Part shown: positions 26,058-34,551 of the stretch, piece by piece
How the letters are laid out: each line of letters starts with the position of its first letter
How positions within the stretch are numbered: position 1 is the first letter of the stretch
Assembly (NCBI RefSeq): GCF_014648055.1
Contig: NZ_BMQJ01000004.1
Coordinates: 1 to 64,000, forward strand
Length of the DNA stretch: 64,000 nucleotides
From: Streptosporangium pseudovulgare
GTDB lineage: Bacteria; Actinomycetota; Actinomycetes; Streptosporangiales; Streptosporangiaceae
Direction of reading: 5' to 3'
Made by a program: the position numbers and the translations under genes
Notes under the pieces: generated by a model
What the model was told of the DNA's origin: nothing
The model's input: only the letters and a program-made list of their open reading frames with translations
Database searches by the model: none

Positions 26058-26765
26058 GTGACCGACTCCCCCGAGGCTCGACTCCTGATCGTCGAGGACG
26101 AGCCCAACATCCTCGAACTGCTGGCCGCGAGCCTGCGGTTCGCCGGGTTCGGCGTGAACACCGCGGGCAACGGGACCGACGCCGTCGCCTCGGTGCAGCG
26201 CCACCGCCCGGACCTCATCGTCCTCGACGTGATGCTGCCGGACATGGACGGCTTCGACGTCGTCCGGCGGCTGCGCGGCGGCGGCACCGACACCCCCGTG
26301 CTCTTCCTCACCGCGCGCGACGCCGTGGAGGACAAGATCAGGGGACTGACGCTGGGCGGCGACGACTACGTGACCAAGCCGTTCAGCCTGGAGGAGGTCG
26401 TGGCCCGGATCCGGGCCGTGCTCCGCCGTACCGGGTCCGGGGACCTGCTCGCCCGGCCGCCCCGGCTCACCTTCGCCGACGTCGAGCTCGACGAGGAGAG
26501 CCACGAGGTGTGGCGCGACGGCAGGGCGGTGGCGCTGTCGCCGACGGAGTTCAAGCTCCTGCGCTACTTCATGGCCAACGCCGGGCGGGTGCTGTCGAAG
26601 GCGCAGATCCTCGACCACGTGTGGGACTACGACTTCCGGGGCGACGTCGGGATCGTCGAGTCCTATGTCTCCGTGCTCCGCCGAAAGATCGACAACACCG
26701 ATCCCCGGCTCATCCACACCCTGCGCGGCGTGGGCTACGTCCTGCGACTGCCTCCCGGCGCATGA
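26058..26765 (+). CDS. OmpR/PhoB-family response regulator
   Basis: A 235-residue regulator. The receiver domain starts LLIVEDEPNILELL, with the phospho-acceptor Asp57 in VLDVMLPDMDG and the Lys in DYVTKPFSLEE. A winged-helix output domain (~140-230) contains LSPTEFKLLRYFM, KAQILDHVWDYDF and LRGVGYVLR. Start GTG 26058 has GGGGAG 14 bases upstream; GTG 26043 is an alternative adding five residues. The stop overlaps the kinase start (ATGA), so they form an operon and a cognate pair of the TrcR/TcrA type. It is a close paralogue of the regulator at 34552; a 62-base stretch of the two genes is identical. Confidence 0.92.
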   Translation: MTDSPEARLLIVEDEPNILELLAASLRFAGFGVNTAGNGTDAVASVQRHRPDLIVLDVMLPDMDGFDVVRRLRGGGTDTPVLFLTARDAVEDKIRGLTLGGDDYVTKPFSLEEVVARIRAVLRRTGSGDLLARPPRLTFADVELDEESHEVWRDGRAVALSPTEFKLLRYFMANAGRVLSKAQILDHVWDYDFRGDVGIVESYVSVLRRKIDNTDPRLIHTLRGVGYVLRLPPGA

Positions 26766-28210
26766 TCCGCCGGGGCGTCCCGTCGCGGGCCAGGACCCTC
26801 ACGGCCGCCCCGCCGCGGGTCGTGACCTTCAAGGGCACCCCGCTGCGGGTGAGGCTGATCGTGATCATCCTGGTCCTGCTGGTCATCGCGCTCACCCTCA
26901 TCGGCATCGGCAGCGTCTCGATCATGCACGGCTACCTGATCGACCGGGTGGACAACCAGACCGCCCTGACCACCGCGACCGCCCTGCGCCGCGTCCAGCG
27001 GGGCAACACCATGCTGGCCGGCAAACCGCTCTCGGCCGACACCAGGATGGAGATCCGCGACCGGAACGGCGCGGTCCTCCTGCCGTTCAGCGGCTCGGAC
27101 GTGGAGGACAAGCCCGGCCCGCACGTGCCGGCCTGGCGCCGGCCGGGGTCGTTCACCAGCGGGGAGTGGCGGGTCCGGGTGACCCCCCTCCCGGAAGGCG
27201 GGAGCCTGGTCGTGGCCGTGGACATGTCCGAGGTCCGCCAGATCGTCGGCCAGCTCGCCCTGGTGGAGGTGCTGGGCGGCAGCGGGCTGATGCTGGTGCT
27301 CGCCGGGGCGGGCGTGATGGTCATCCGGCGGAGCCTGCGCCCGCTGGAGGAGATCGAGGCCACCGCCCAGGCCATCGCCGCCGGAGACCTGAGCCGCCGC
27401 GTCGCCGACGCCGACCCACGCACCGAGGTCGGGCGCCTCGGCCAGTCGCTGAACGGCATGCTCACCCAGATCGAGACCGCCTTCCGGGCGAGGTCGGAGT
27501 CGGAGGCGGCGGCCCGCAGCTCCGAGGAGCGCATGCGCCGGTTCGTCGCGGACGCCTCGCACGAGCTGCGCACCCCGCTGACCTCGATCCGGGGCTTCGC
27601 CGAGTTCTACCGGCAGGCCCCGGACGTCGACGTCGCGCCGCTGATGCGCCGGGTGGAGTCCGAGGCGGTCCGGATGGGCCTGCTCGTGGACGACCTGCTG
27701 ATGCTCGCCCGGATGGACCAGCAGCGCCCGATGGCGACGCGCCCGGTCGACCTGCTCGCCATCGCGGCCGACGCCGTCCACGACGCCCGTATCCTGGCCC
27801 CCGCCCGCGCCGTCACGCTCACCGTGGACGGCGCCGCGCTCATCGTCTCGGGCGACGAGGTGCGGCTCCGCCAGGTCGTGGGCAACCTGATGACGAACGC
27901 GCTCACTCACACGCCCGAAGGCACCCCGATCGAGGTGAGGCTGCGCGCCGAGGGCGGCACGGCCGTCATCGAGGTGGCCGACAAGGGGCCGGGACTCGAC
28001 GCCGAGCAGTGCGAGCGCGTCTTCGAGCGGTTCTACCGCGTCGACTCGGCCCGCGGCCGCCGTACGCCCGAGGGCGGCGGCAGCGGGCTCGGCCTGGCGA
28101 TCGTGGCCGCCATGGTCGAGGCCCACGGAGGCCGGGTCGCCGTGGAGTCCGCCCCGGGTGAGGGGGCGACGTTCCGGGTCGTCCTCCCCCTCGCCCCCGA
28201 GGCCGACTGA
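26762..28210 (+). CDS. Sensor histidine kinase (HAMP-HisKA-HATPase)
   Basis: A 482-residue membrane kinase, partner of the overlapping regulator. TM1 is ~31-55 (RLIVIILVLLVIALTLIGIG). A ~105-residue extracytoplasmic sensor follows, then TM2 at ~168-190 and a HAMP domain (RRSLRPLEEIEATAQAIAAG). HisKA carries His267 in ADASHELRTPLTSIRGF. The ATPase domain has an N-box (NLMTNALTHT), G1 (DKGPGLD) and G2 (GGGSGLGLAIV). All catalytic motifs are intact. Given its position it most likely controls the divergent efflux genes beginning at 28329-30440. The signal sensed is unknown. Confidence 0.93.
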   Translation: MIRRGVPSRARTLTAAPPRVVTFKGTPLRVRLIVIILVLLVIALTLIGIGSVSIMHGYLIDRVDNQTALTTATALRRVQRGNTMLAGKPLSADTRMEIRDRNGAVLLPFSGSDVEDKPGPHVPAWRRPGSFTSGEWRVRVTPLPEGGSLVVAVDMSEVRQIVGQLALVEVLGGSGLMLVLAGAGVMVIRRSLRPLEEIEATAQAIAAGDLSRRVADADPRTEVGRLGQSLNGMLTQIETAFRARSESEAAARSSEERMRRFVADASHELRTPLTSIRGFAEFYRQAPDVDVAPLMRRVESEAVRMGLLVDDLLMLARMDQQRPMATRPVDLLAIAADAVHDARILAPARAVTLTVDGAALIVSGDEVRLRQVVGNLMTNALTHTPEGTPIEVRLRAEGGTAVIEVADKGPGLDAEQCERVFERFYRVDSARGRRTPEGGGSGLGLAIVAAMVEAHGGRVAVESAPGEGATFRVVLPLAPEAD

Positions 28211-28328
28211 CCCTTCCCGGCTCCGGGGCGTCACGGGCCGCGTTCCGGAATCGCGTGGCGGTGTTCCGGGGTGGCGCGACCTCCCGAGGTGAGCCGTACG
28301 GCCCCGGGACCCGGGACCGTACGGGCGC

Positions 28329-30290
28329 TCACATCCCTTCGGGCCAGCCGCTGTCGGGGAACCCGCCGGTGGCCGTGCCGCCGGGGAGCACCACCCGGTC
28401 GTTCTCCGTCAGGCCCGTGACGATCTCGACGTACCGGTCGCCGCGGACCCCGGTCTCGACGACGCGTTCGACGCCGCCCTGGACGGTGACCACCGAGACG
28501 CCGCCCGCCCGGGACCGTACGGCCTGGGCCGGGAGGTAGAGCGTCTGCTCGGCTTCGGCGACCGTCACGCGGACGGTGGCGGTCTGGCCGACCAGGAGCC
28601 CGGCGGGGGGCTTGTCGAACGCCACCGTGACCCCGTACCGCACGAGCCGCCCGCTGGTGGTGGCCGTGGGGGCGATGCGTGTCACGGTGCCGGTGTGTTC
28701 CTCGCCCTCCCGGGTGGCGAGGGTGACCCGGGCCCGCTGCCCGAGCTTCAGCCGGCCGATGTCGGACTCGGTGAACAGCGCCTCCACCTGGAGCTCGTCG
28801 AGGTCGCCGAGGGTGACGAACGCGCCGGTGCCCGCGCTGTCGCCGACGACGCCCGCCACGGACAGGACGGTCCCGTCCGCGGGCGCGACGATCCGCACGC
28901 CGTCCAGCTCCTCGCGGGCGTCGGTGAGGTCGGCCTCCGCCTGCTTCACCTCGGCTCGGGCCTGCTCGACGCTGAGCGCCTGCCGCCCGCCGGCGCCGTC
29001 CCCGGTGCCGGTGGCCGAACGGGCGGCCCCCGTGCCGTTTCCGGTCCCGGTCCCGGTTCGGGTGCCGGTTTCGGCTCCGGTACGGGTGCCGGTGCCGTCT
29101 CCGGTACGGGTGGCCGTCCGGTCGCGGCCGGAGCCCTGCTCCTGGCAGGCCGGGGTGGTGCGCGTCCCGGGGGTGCGGCCGACGGTCGGGGTGGGGCTCG
29201 CCCCGCGCCGCGCGGTCGAGGTGGGGGCGGCGGTGGGGTTCCCGCCGGGCCCGGCGGTGGGGTGCCCGCTCGGCTCGGCGGTGGGCTTCGTCCCGGGACG
29301 CGTGGGTCCGGTGGTGACCGGCGGGCGGTCCCCGCCCGGCGCGGCGGTGACCGTGACCGTGGCGGTCACGGTCACGGTCGCCGTCGGGGTCGCCGTCACC
29401 GTCACGGTCACCGTCGGCGCGGGCTCCGGGCCGGTGGAGCCGCCGGTGGGCGACGGCGAGGGGACGGCCGTCGGGGTGACCGTGGGCGTGGGCGTGGGCG
29501 TGGGGGTGGGCGTCCGCTCCGGGTTCCGGGCGGACGAAGGGACCCGTGCGGGCGCGAGGAAGTACGCGACCGGCGCGATCCCACCGGCCGGGGCCACCGT
29601 GACCTGCCGTACCGGCTCCCGTGACCCGGGCGTGGGCGCGGCCGGCGCGCCGGTCGGGACGGGCGTGCCCGTCGGGCGGGCCGTACGGTCGGTGGTGCCG
29701 CTGGGCCCGGGGGCGGCGGTGGGACGGGTCGCCGGGGCCGTGGGGGCGCAGGTGGCACGGGCGGTGGGGGCAGTGGGGGCAGTGGGGCCTGAGGTCGCGG
29801 GGACCTGTTCCCGGCCCCGCTGCTGCGGCTGTTGCGGCTGCCGGGGCTGCGCGGCCTGCCGGGTGGCCCGCGGCGCGGCGGTCTCCGAGGTCACAGATGT
29901 CTCCGAGGCCGCCGAGGTCTCCGCGTCGTCCAGCGTCTCCTGGGCCGCCGCGAGCTGTGCCTTCGCCGCGGCGTAGTGCTCGCGGGCGGCCGCCGGGTCG
30001 ATCCTGGCGAGGACGTCGCCCCTGCCGACCTTGTCGCCGGCCTTGACGTGGACCTTCGTGACCGTGCCGGACGCGCCGAAGGCCAGCTCGCGGGTGTGGC
30101 CGTCCACCGTCTCGCCCGCCGCGGACACCTCGGCCGTCACCGTCCCCCGCCGGGCGGCGGCGAGTTCCACCCGGGGCGCCGGGGCGGAGCCGTCGTCGAG
30201 CGCGTAGAGCACGCCCGCGCCCGCCAGGACGAGGGCGGCCAGAGCGAGTCCCCCCGTCCGTACCGGTTTCGGGAGATCAGTCGGTCTCAT
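28329..30290 (-). CDS. Efflux periplasmic-adaptor (HlyD/MacA-like) protein with a ~310-residue disordered insert
   Basis: Membrane-fusion protein of an efflux system. A signal anchor (LALAALVLAGAGVLYAL) is followed by a lipoyl-like half (FGASGTVTKVHVKAGDKVG) and a short coiled segment (~100-125). The normally compact helical hairpin is then interrupted by residues ~125-436, rich in Pro, Thr, Gly and Ala (PTPTPTPTPT, TVTVTVTA, GTGTRTG). The second helix (VEQARAEVKQAEADL), lipoyl half (IVAPADGTVLSV) and beta-barrel (ALFTESDIGRLKLGQRARV) follow intact. The insert holds two cysteines and one hydrophobic patch (GGIAPVAYFLAPA). It is divergent from a second adaptor that is joined to the MacB-like ABC genes; this copy has no pump gene beside it. 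Confidence 0.88.
   Translation of the reverse strand: MRPTDLPKPVRTGGLALAALVLAGAGVLYALDDGSAPAPRVELAAARRGTVTAEVSAAGETVDGHTRELAFGASGTVTKVHVKAGDKVGRGDVLARIDPAAAREHYAAAKAQLAAAQETLDDAETSAASETSVTSETAAPRATRQAAQPRQPQQPQQRGREQVPATSGPTAPTAPTARATCAPTAPATRPTAAPGPSGTTDRTARPTGTPVPTGAPAAPTPGSREPVRQVTVAPAGGIAPVAYFLAPARVPSSARNPERTPTPTPTPTPTVTPTAVPSPSPTGGSTGPEPAPTVTVTVTATPTATVTVTATVTVTAAPGGDRPPVTTGPTRPGTKPTAEPSGHPTAGPGGNPTAAPTSTARRGASPTPTVGRTPGTRTTPACQEQGSGRDRTATRTGDGTGTRTGAETGTRTGTGTGNGTGAARSATGTGDGAGGRQALSVEQARAEVKQAEADLTDAREELDGVRIVAPADGTVLSVAGVVGDSAGTGAFVTLGDLDELQVEALFTESDIGRLKLGQRARVTLATREGEEHTGTVTRIAPTATTSGRLVRYGVTVAFDKPPAGLLVGQTATVRVTVAEAEQTLYLPAQAVRSRAGGVSVVTVQGGVERVVETGVRGDRYVEIVTGLTENDRVVLPGGTATGGFPDSGWPEGM
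28983..29918 (-). repeat. DNA encoding the PT/TV-rich insert: short imperfect repeats
   Basis: This segment inside the adaptor gene is made of GTGGGC, ACGGTC/ACCGTC and GGGGCGGT-type short repeats (for example about 29340-29420 and 29480-29515). It probably expanded by slippage. It stays in frame throughout. Confidence 0.7.
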
Positions 30291-30336
30291 GGCGGACCAT
30301 TGTGGCGTGCCCGATCCACTCTCTCCTCAGGAACAC

Positions 30337-30393
30337 CTGAGGGTTTCCTGCGGATCTTCGCCGGAGCCCCGCGGGTCCCCAGGAAACCTTCAG
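30337..30393. promoter_or_regulatory. Inverted-repeat control region between the two divergent adaptor genes
   Basis: CTGAGGGTTTCCTG (30337-30350) and CAGGAAACCTTCAG (30380-30393) are mirror images with one mismatch, one arm facing each gene. CTCAGG-AACA-CCTGAG overlaps the first arm. Related TCAG/CTGAGG motifs occur before and after the second OmpR-type regulator (34509-34522, 35259-35300). The likely reader is one of the two OmpR regulators; this is inference from position. Confidence 0.55.
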
Positions 30394-30439
30394 CGATCTG
30401 GGGGCTGCGCCTAAGGAAGGTACGCCAAGGTACCGCCCT

Positions 30440-31630
30440 GTGAAGCTGTCGACCAAGCGCGGAGCGCTGATCGTCAACGGGACGCTCGCCGTCCTGTTGC
30501 TGGGCGGCGCGGGGATCGCCTACTCCTCCCTGGGCGGGGAGTCCTCCTCGGCGGAGGCCGCCGGGTCCGCCGGGTCCACCGGGGCCACAGCGCGGACCGT
30601 GGCGGTGACCCGGGGCACGGTGGTCGCCTCGGTGTCGGCCTCGGGAGCGGTGACGAGCGCCCGGTCGCGTTCCCTGGGGTTCGGTACGGGCGGCACGGTG
30701 GAGAAGATCTACGTCGCCCCCGGTGACAAGGTGCGCGCGGGGCAGATCCTCGCCCGCCTGGACGACACCGCCGCCCGGGAGAGCCTGGACGCGGCGGCCG
30801 CCGCGCTCGACTCCGCCGACGACGACACCTCCACCGCCGCCTCCTACGCCCGGTACGTCACCGCCAGGAACACCTACCGGGAAGCGCAGCGGACCGTGGC
30901 GGGCACGGTCATCAAGGCCCCGTTCGCGGGCACGGTCACCGCGGTCAACGGCACCGTCGGCGGCTCGGCCTCGGGGTCGGGTTCCGCCTCGGGCTCGGGG
31001 TCGGGTTCCGCCTCGGGCTCGGGCGCGTCGGGGAACAACGCGTCGAACGGCTCCACCGCCAGGTCGGGCGGGTTCATCGAGCTCGCCGACACCGGGAGAC
31101 TCCAGCTCGTCGGCAACTTCACCGAGTCCGACGTCACCAGGCTCAAGGTCGGCCAGCAGGCCGCGGTCCGGTTCGACGCGCTGCCCGGCGTCACCGCGGG
31201 CGGCGAGGTCACCCAGATCCAGCCGATCGCCACGACCAGCGACAACGTCGTGCAGTACCCGGTGACGATCTCCTTCGCCAAGGCGCCGGAAGAGGTGAGG
31301 CTCGGCCAGACGGTGACCGTCGAGGTGACCGTCGGCCGGGCCGAGGACGTCCTCGCGGTCCCCTCCTCGGTCGTCTCCACGGCGGGCGGCCGCAGCACGG
31401 TGACGGTCCTGCGGGACGGCCGGCAGGTGACGACCCCGGTCGAGGTCGGCGTCAGGGGTCTCACGCTCACCGAGATCACGTCCGGTCTCGCCGAGGGCGA
31501 CCAGGTCGTCCGCCCGGCCGCCACCGGCACCTCCCAGCAGGGCGGCTTCCCCGGCCTCGGCGGAGGCGGGGGCGGCACCGGCCGCCTGGGCCGGATCGGC
31601 GGCGGTGGCGGCGGGGGCGGTGGCCGGTGA
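30440..31630 (+). CDS. Efflux periplasmic-adaptor (HlyD/MacA-like) protein
   Basis: A 396-residue membrane-fusion protein. It has an N-terminal anchor (GTLAVLLLGGAGIAYSSLGG), a first lipoyl half (FGTGGTVEKIYVAPGDKVRAG), a short coil, a second lipoyl half (VIKAPFAGTVTAVNGTVGG), a Gly/Ser run (about residues 175-205), a beta-barrel (FTESDVTRLKVGQQAAVRF) and a membrane-proximal domain ending in a Gly-rich tail. Its stop overlaps the GTG of the ATPase gene, so adaptor, ATPase and permease form a MacAB-like tripartite set without an outer-membrane channel, as expected in an actinomycete. GTG 30440 was chosen as the first codon before the hydrophobic anchor. Confidence 0.88.
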   Translation: MKLSTKRGALIVNGTLAVLLLGGAGIAYSSLGGESSSAEAAGSAGSTGATARTVAVTRGTVVASVSASGAVTSARSRSLGFGTGGTVEKIYVAPGDKVRAGQILARLDDTAARESLDAAAAALDSADDDTSTAASYARYVTARNTYREAQRTVAGTVIKAPFAGTVTAVNGTVGGSASGSGSASGSGSGSASGSGASGNNASNGSTARSGGFIELADTGRLQLVGNFTESDVTRLKVGQQAAVRFDALPGVTAGGEVTQIQPIATTSDNVVQYPVTISFAKAPEEVRLGQTVTVEVTVGRAEDVLAVPSSVVSTAGGRSTVTVLRDGRQVTTPVEVGVRGLTLTEITSGLAEGDQVVRPAATGTSQQGGFPGLGGGGGGTGRLGRIGGGGGGGGGR

Positions 31631-32364
31631 GCGTCCCCGTCCTGTCGGTCCGCGACCTGTCGAAGGTGTACGGCGAGGGCGACGCCCGGGTCCACGCCCT
31701 GCGCGGGGTGTCCCTCACCGTCGAACGCGGCGACTACGTGGCCATCATGGGCGCCTCCGGCTCCGGCAAGTCCACGCTGATGAACATCCTGGGCTGCCTG
31801 GACGTGCCGTCCTCGGGCCGCTATCTCATCGAGGGCACCGACGTCGGGTCGCTGGACGAGCGCCGCCTCGCCGTCCTGCGCAACCGGAAGATCGGCTTCG
31901 TCTTCCAGTCGTTCAACCTGATCCCCCGGATGAGCGCGCTCGCCAACGTCGAGCTGCCCATGGCGTACGGAGGGGTCGGCGCGGCCGAGCGGCGGGCCCG
32001 CGCTCTGGCGGCCCTGGAGCGGGTCGGCCTGGCCGACCGCGTCCGGCACGAGCCGAACGAGCTGTCCGGCGGCCAGCAGCAGCGCGTCGCCGTCGCCAGG
32101 GCGCTGGTGACCGCGCCGTCCCTGCTGCTGGCCGACGAGCCGACGGGCAACCTCGACACCGCCTCGACCCGGGACGTCCTGGGGATCTTCGACGAGCTGA
32201 ACGTCTCCGGCCGGACGATCGTGATCATCACCCACGAGGACGACGTGGCCGAGCGCGCCAAGCGGGTGGTCCGCCTGGTGGACGGCCGGATCGTCGACGA
32301 CCGCCGGCAGGCGCCCGTCGAGGGCGCCCCGCCCCGGGCCCGCACGCCGGAGGTGCCCGCGTGA
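31627..32364 (+). CDS. MacB/LolD-type ABC transporter ATP-binding protein
   Basis: A 245-residue ATPase. Walker A is GASGSGKST (~44-52), Q-loop FVFQSFNLIPRMSALANVELP, signature LSGGQQQRVAVARAL, Walker B LLLADEPTGNLD, H-loop IITHEDDVA. This subfamily drives mechanotransmission-type MacB permeases rather than substrate channels. It starts at GTG 31627 inside the adaptor stop and ends in a TGA overlapping the permease GTG, giving tight coupling. Confidence 0.95.
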   Translation: MSVPVLSVRDLSKVYGEGDARVHALRGVSLTVERGDYVAIMGASGSGKSTLMNILGCLDVPSSGRYLIEGTDVGSLDERRLAVLRNRKIGFVFQSFNLIPRMSALANVELPMAYGGVGAAERRARALAALERVGLADRVRHEPNELSGGQQQRVAVARALVTAPSLLLADEPTGNLDTASTRDVLGIFDELNVSGRTIVIITHEDDVAERAKRVVRLVDGRIVDDRRQAPVEGAPPRARTPEVPA

Positions 32365-33611
32365 GCCGGTTCGAGATCCTCCGGTTCGCGCTGCGCGGGC
32401 TGGCGGCCAACAAGCTGCGCAGCTTCCTGACCACGCTCGGCATCCTCATCGGGGTCGCCGCGGTGATCCTGCTGGTCGCCTTCGGCGAGGGCGCCTCGCG
32501 GTCCATCCAGCAGAACATCCAGCAGCTGGGGTCGAACACGCTCACCGTCTCCGCGTCCTTCGCGGGCGGCGGCCCCGGCGGGTTCGCCGGCGGGCGCGGG
32601 GGCAGGGGCGGCGGGCCGCGCACCCAGGCCAGGCAGCTCACGCTGGACGACGCGCGGGCGCTGACCGACCGCGCGCAGGCCCCGTCGGTCCGGAGCGTGT
32701 CGCCGGTGGTGACCGCGAACGGGACCGCCGCCGTGTACGAGGGGACGAGCCACACCGTCTCCCAGCTCGTCGGCACCTACCCCAGCTACTTCGAGGCGAC
32801 CAACAAGGTGGTCGAGAAGGGGGCGTACTTCGTCAACGACGACGTGGTCGCCGCCCGGAAGGTCATGGTGGTCGGGCGGACCGTGGCCGACGAGCTGTTC
32901 GGAGCCGCCGACCCGGTCGGCCGGCAGGTCACCGTCTCCGGGGTGCCGTTCACGGTGGTCGGGGTGCTCAGGGAGGCGGGGTCGTCGGGGATGCAGGACG
33001 CCGACGACGTCGCGATCGTGCCGCTGCCGGCCGTACAGCAGAGCCTGACCGGGTTCGGCCCGCTCGGCTCGATCATCGTGCAGGCCACCGGCGCCGGCAC
33101 GACGGACGCGGCCCAGGACGAGGTGACGGCCATCCTCGACCAGCGGCACGGCATCGCCCCCGGCGGCGTCGCCGACTACCGCATCCTGAACCAGGCCGCC
33201 CTGCAGGAGACGGTCAGCTCGACCATCGGCGTCTTCACCGCGCTGCTCGGCGCGGTCGCCGCGATCTCCCTGCTGGTCGGCGGCATCGGCATCACCAACA
33301 TCATGCTGGTCACCGTGACCGAGCGGACGAGGGAGATCGGCATCAGGAAGGCCATCGGGGCGCCCCGGAGCGCGATCCTCGGCCAGTTCCTGACGGAGGC
33401 GACGGTGCTGAGCCTGGCGGGCGGGCTGGCGGGCGTGCTGGTCGCGCTGGCCGGCAGCCGGTTCCCGGTCGCGGGCATCCAGCCCGTGGTCGTGCCGTCC
33501 TCGATCGCACTGGCCCTCGGCGTCTCGGTGGGCATCGGGCTGTTCTTCGGCGGCTACCCGGCCAACCGGGCGGCCAAGCTCCGCCCCATCCAGGCCCTGC
33601 GCCACGAGTGA
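32361..33611 (+). CDS. MacB-like ABC transporter permease (MacB_PCD + FtsX domains)
   Basis: A 416-residue permease with TM1 near the N-terminus (LTTLGILIGVAAVILLVAFG) and a ~230-residue extracytoplasmic MacB core domain containing PVVTANGTAAVYEG and VVGRTVADELFGAADPVG. Three C-terminal FtsX helices are preceded by AAISLLVGGIGITNIMLVTVTERTREIGIRKAIGA, the coupling helix typical of MacB. A Gly/Arg loop (FAGGGPGGFAGGRG) sits early in the external domain. With the adaptor and ATPase it forms a complete efflux or envelope-stress pump; substrate unknown. Confidence 0.93.
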   Translation: MSRFEILRFALRGLAANKLRSFLTTLGILIGVAAVILLVAFGEGASRSIQQNIQQLGSNTLTVSASFAGGGPGGFAGGRGGRGGGPRTQARQLTLDDARALTDRAQAPSVRSVSPVVTANGTAAVYEGTSHTVSQLVGTYPSYFEATNKVVEKGAYFVNDDVVAARKVMVVGRTVADELFGAADPVGRQVTVSGVPFTVVGVLREAGSSGMQDADDVAIVPLPAVQQSLTGFGPLGSIIVQATGAGTTDAAQDEVTAILDQRHGIAPGGVADYRILNQAALQETVSSTIGVFTALLGAVAAISLLVGGIGITNIMLVTVTERTREIGIRKAIGAPRSAILGQFLTEATVLSLAGGLAGVLVALAGSRFPVAGIQPVVVPSSIALALGVSVGIGLFFGGYPANRAAKLRPIQALRHE

Positions 33612-33656
33612 CCCGGTACGGCGCGCGCCGCGCGCATTCAGGCTGAGGAGAGACAC

Positions 33657-34340
33657 ATGGGGCCCAAGGGGAAACACGAGGGCGCGGGACCGGACGACGG
33701 GCCGGGCGGCACCGTCCCCGCCGGGGAGGTGCTCGACAGCTCTCCCTTCGGGGACGACCTGGAGACGGAACTGACGGGCCCGCCGCGGCGCGGCCCGTCC
33801 ACGCTCACGCTCGTGCTGGGCGCCGGGGTGGTGCTCGTCGCCGGGATCATCCTGGGCATCCAGGCGCACAAGGCGCTGGGCGGCCCGGCCGCGGGTCCCG
33901 CCGCGTCGAACGCCGCGGTACGGCAGGGCTCCGGGGGCGGTTTCGGCGGCGGCCAGGGCTTCGGCGGCGGCCAGCGGAACGGCCAGCCCGGACAGAACGG
34001 CCAGCTCGGACAGAACGGCCAGGGCGGTCAGAACGACCAGGACGGTCAGGGCGCGCAGAACGGCCGGACCGGGCCGGGCGGCGGCTTCGGCGGCCGAGGT
34101 GGGTTCGGCGGGGCGGCCGTCGGCACCGTGCAGCGGGTGGAGGGCACGAAGGTCTACGTCCAGACCAGGGACGGCTCCGTCGTCACGGTCAACACCGGCG
34201 ACGACACGACCGTGCGGGTCTCGAAGAAGGGGAAGGTCGCCGACCTGGAACCCGGTGGCGCGGTGGTCGTCCAGGGGGAGCGGGCCGGGGACGGCTCGAT
34301 CACCGCCACCGCGATCAGCGAGGGTGGCGGCCGGGGGTGA
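33657..34340 (+). CDS. Single-pass membrane protein with DUF5666-like external domain
   Basis: A 227-residue protein with an acidic cytoplasmic N-terminus, a TM helix at ~48-68 (LTLVLGAGVVLVAGIILGI), a Gly/Gln/Asn repeat linker (QNGQ and GGGFGGG units, ~85-150), then a ~75-residue small beta domain (GTVQRVEGTKVYVQTRDGS, TTVRVSKKGKVADLEPGG, VVQGERAGDGSITATAI) resembling DUF5666 domains. It lies 45 bases after the permease with GAGGAGAG ahead of ATG 33657, so it probably belongs to the efflux operon as an accessory. Function unknown. Confidence 0.75.
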   Translation: MGPKGKHEGAGPDDGPGGTVPAGEVLDSSPFGDDLETELTGPPRRGPSTLTLVLGAGVVLVAGIILGIQAHKALGGPAAGPAASNAAVRQGSGGGFGGGQGFGGGQRNGQPGQNGQLGQNGQGGQNDQDGQGAQNGRTGPGGGFGGRGGFGGAAVGTVQRVEGTKVYVQTRDGSVVTVNTGDDTTVRVSKKGKVADLEPGGAVVVQGERAGDGSITATAISEGGGRG

Positions 34341-34508
34341 CGGGCGGGCGCGGGCCCGGCGGCGACGGCGGTCCGGGACCGGGTCCGTTTCCCCGGCGGG
34401 AACGGTGGCCCCGGAATCGGATCCGTTCACGGGCGCGGGCCGTTCGCCGGGTTCGTTTCCCGGCGGTGACGGCGGTCCGCATACTGAAATCGTTTTCTCA
34501 GCAAATGT

Positions 34509-34522
34509 TCAGCCTGGGCTGA
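34509..34522. promoter_or_regulatory. TCAGCC-TG-GGCTGA palindrome before the second OmpR regulator
   Basis: A 6-bp inverted repeat with a 2-base centre lies 30 bases before GTG 34552. It carries the same TCAG element found in the divergent adaptor promoter, suggesting autoregulation or shared control. Confidence 0.45.
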
Positions 34523-34551
34523 GCTGCGTTCCAGGGCGGTGAGCGAACCTC

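Noticed and set aside
29340-29520. ACGGTC/GTGGGC short repeats considered as a regulatory or CRISPR-like array
   Set aside because: They are in-frame and encode a PT/TV-rich protein segment.
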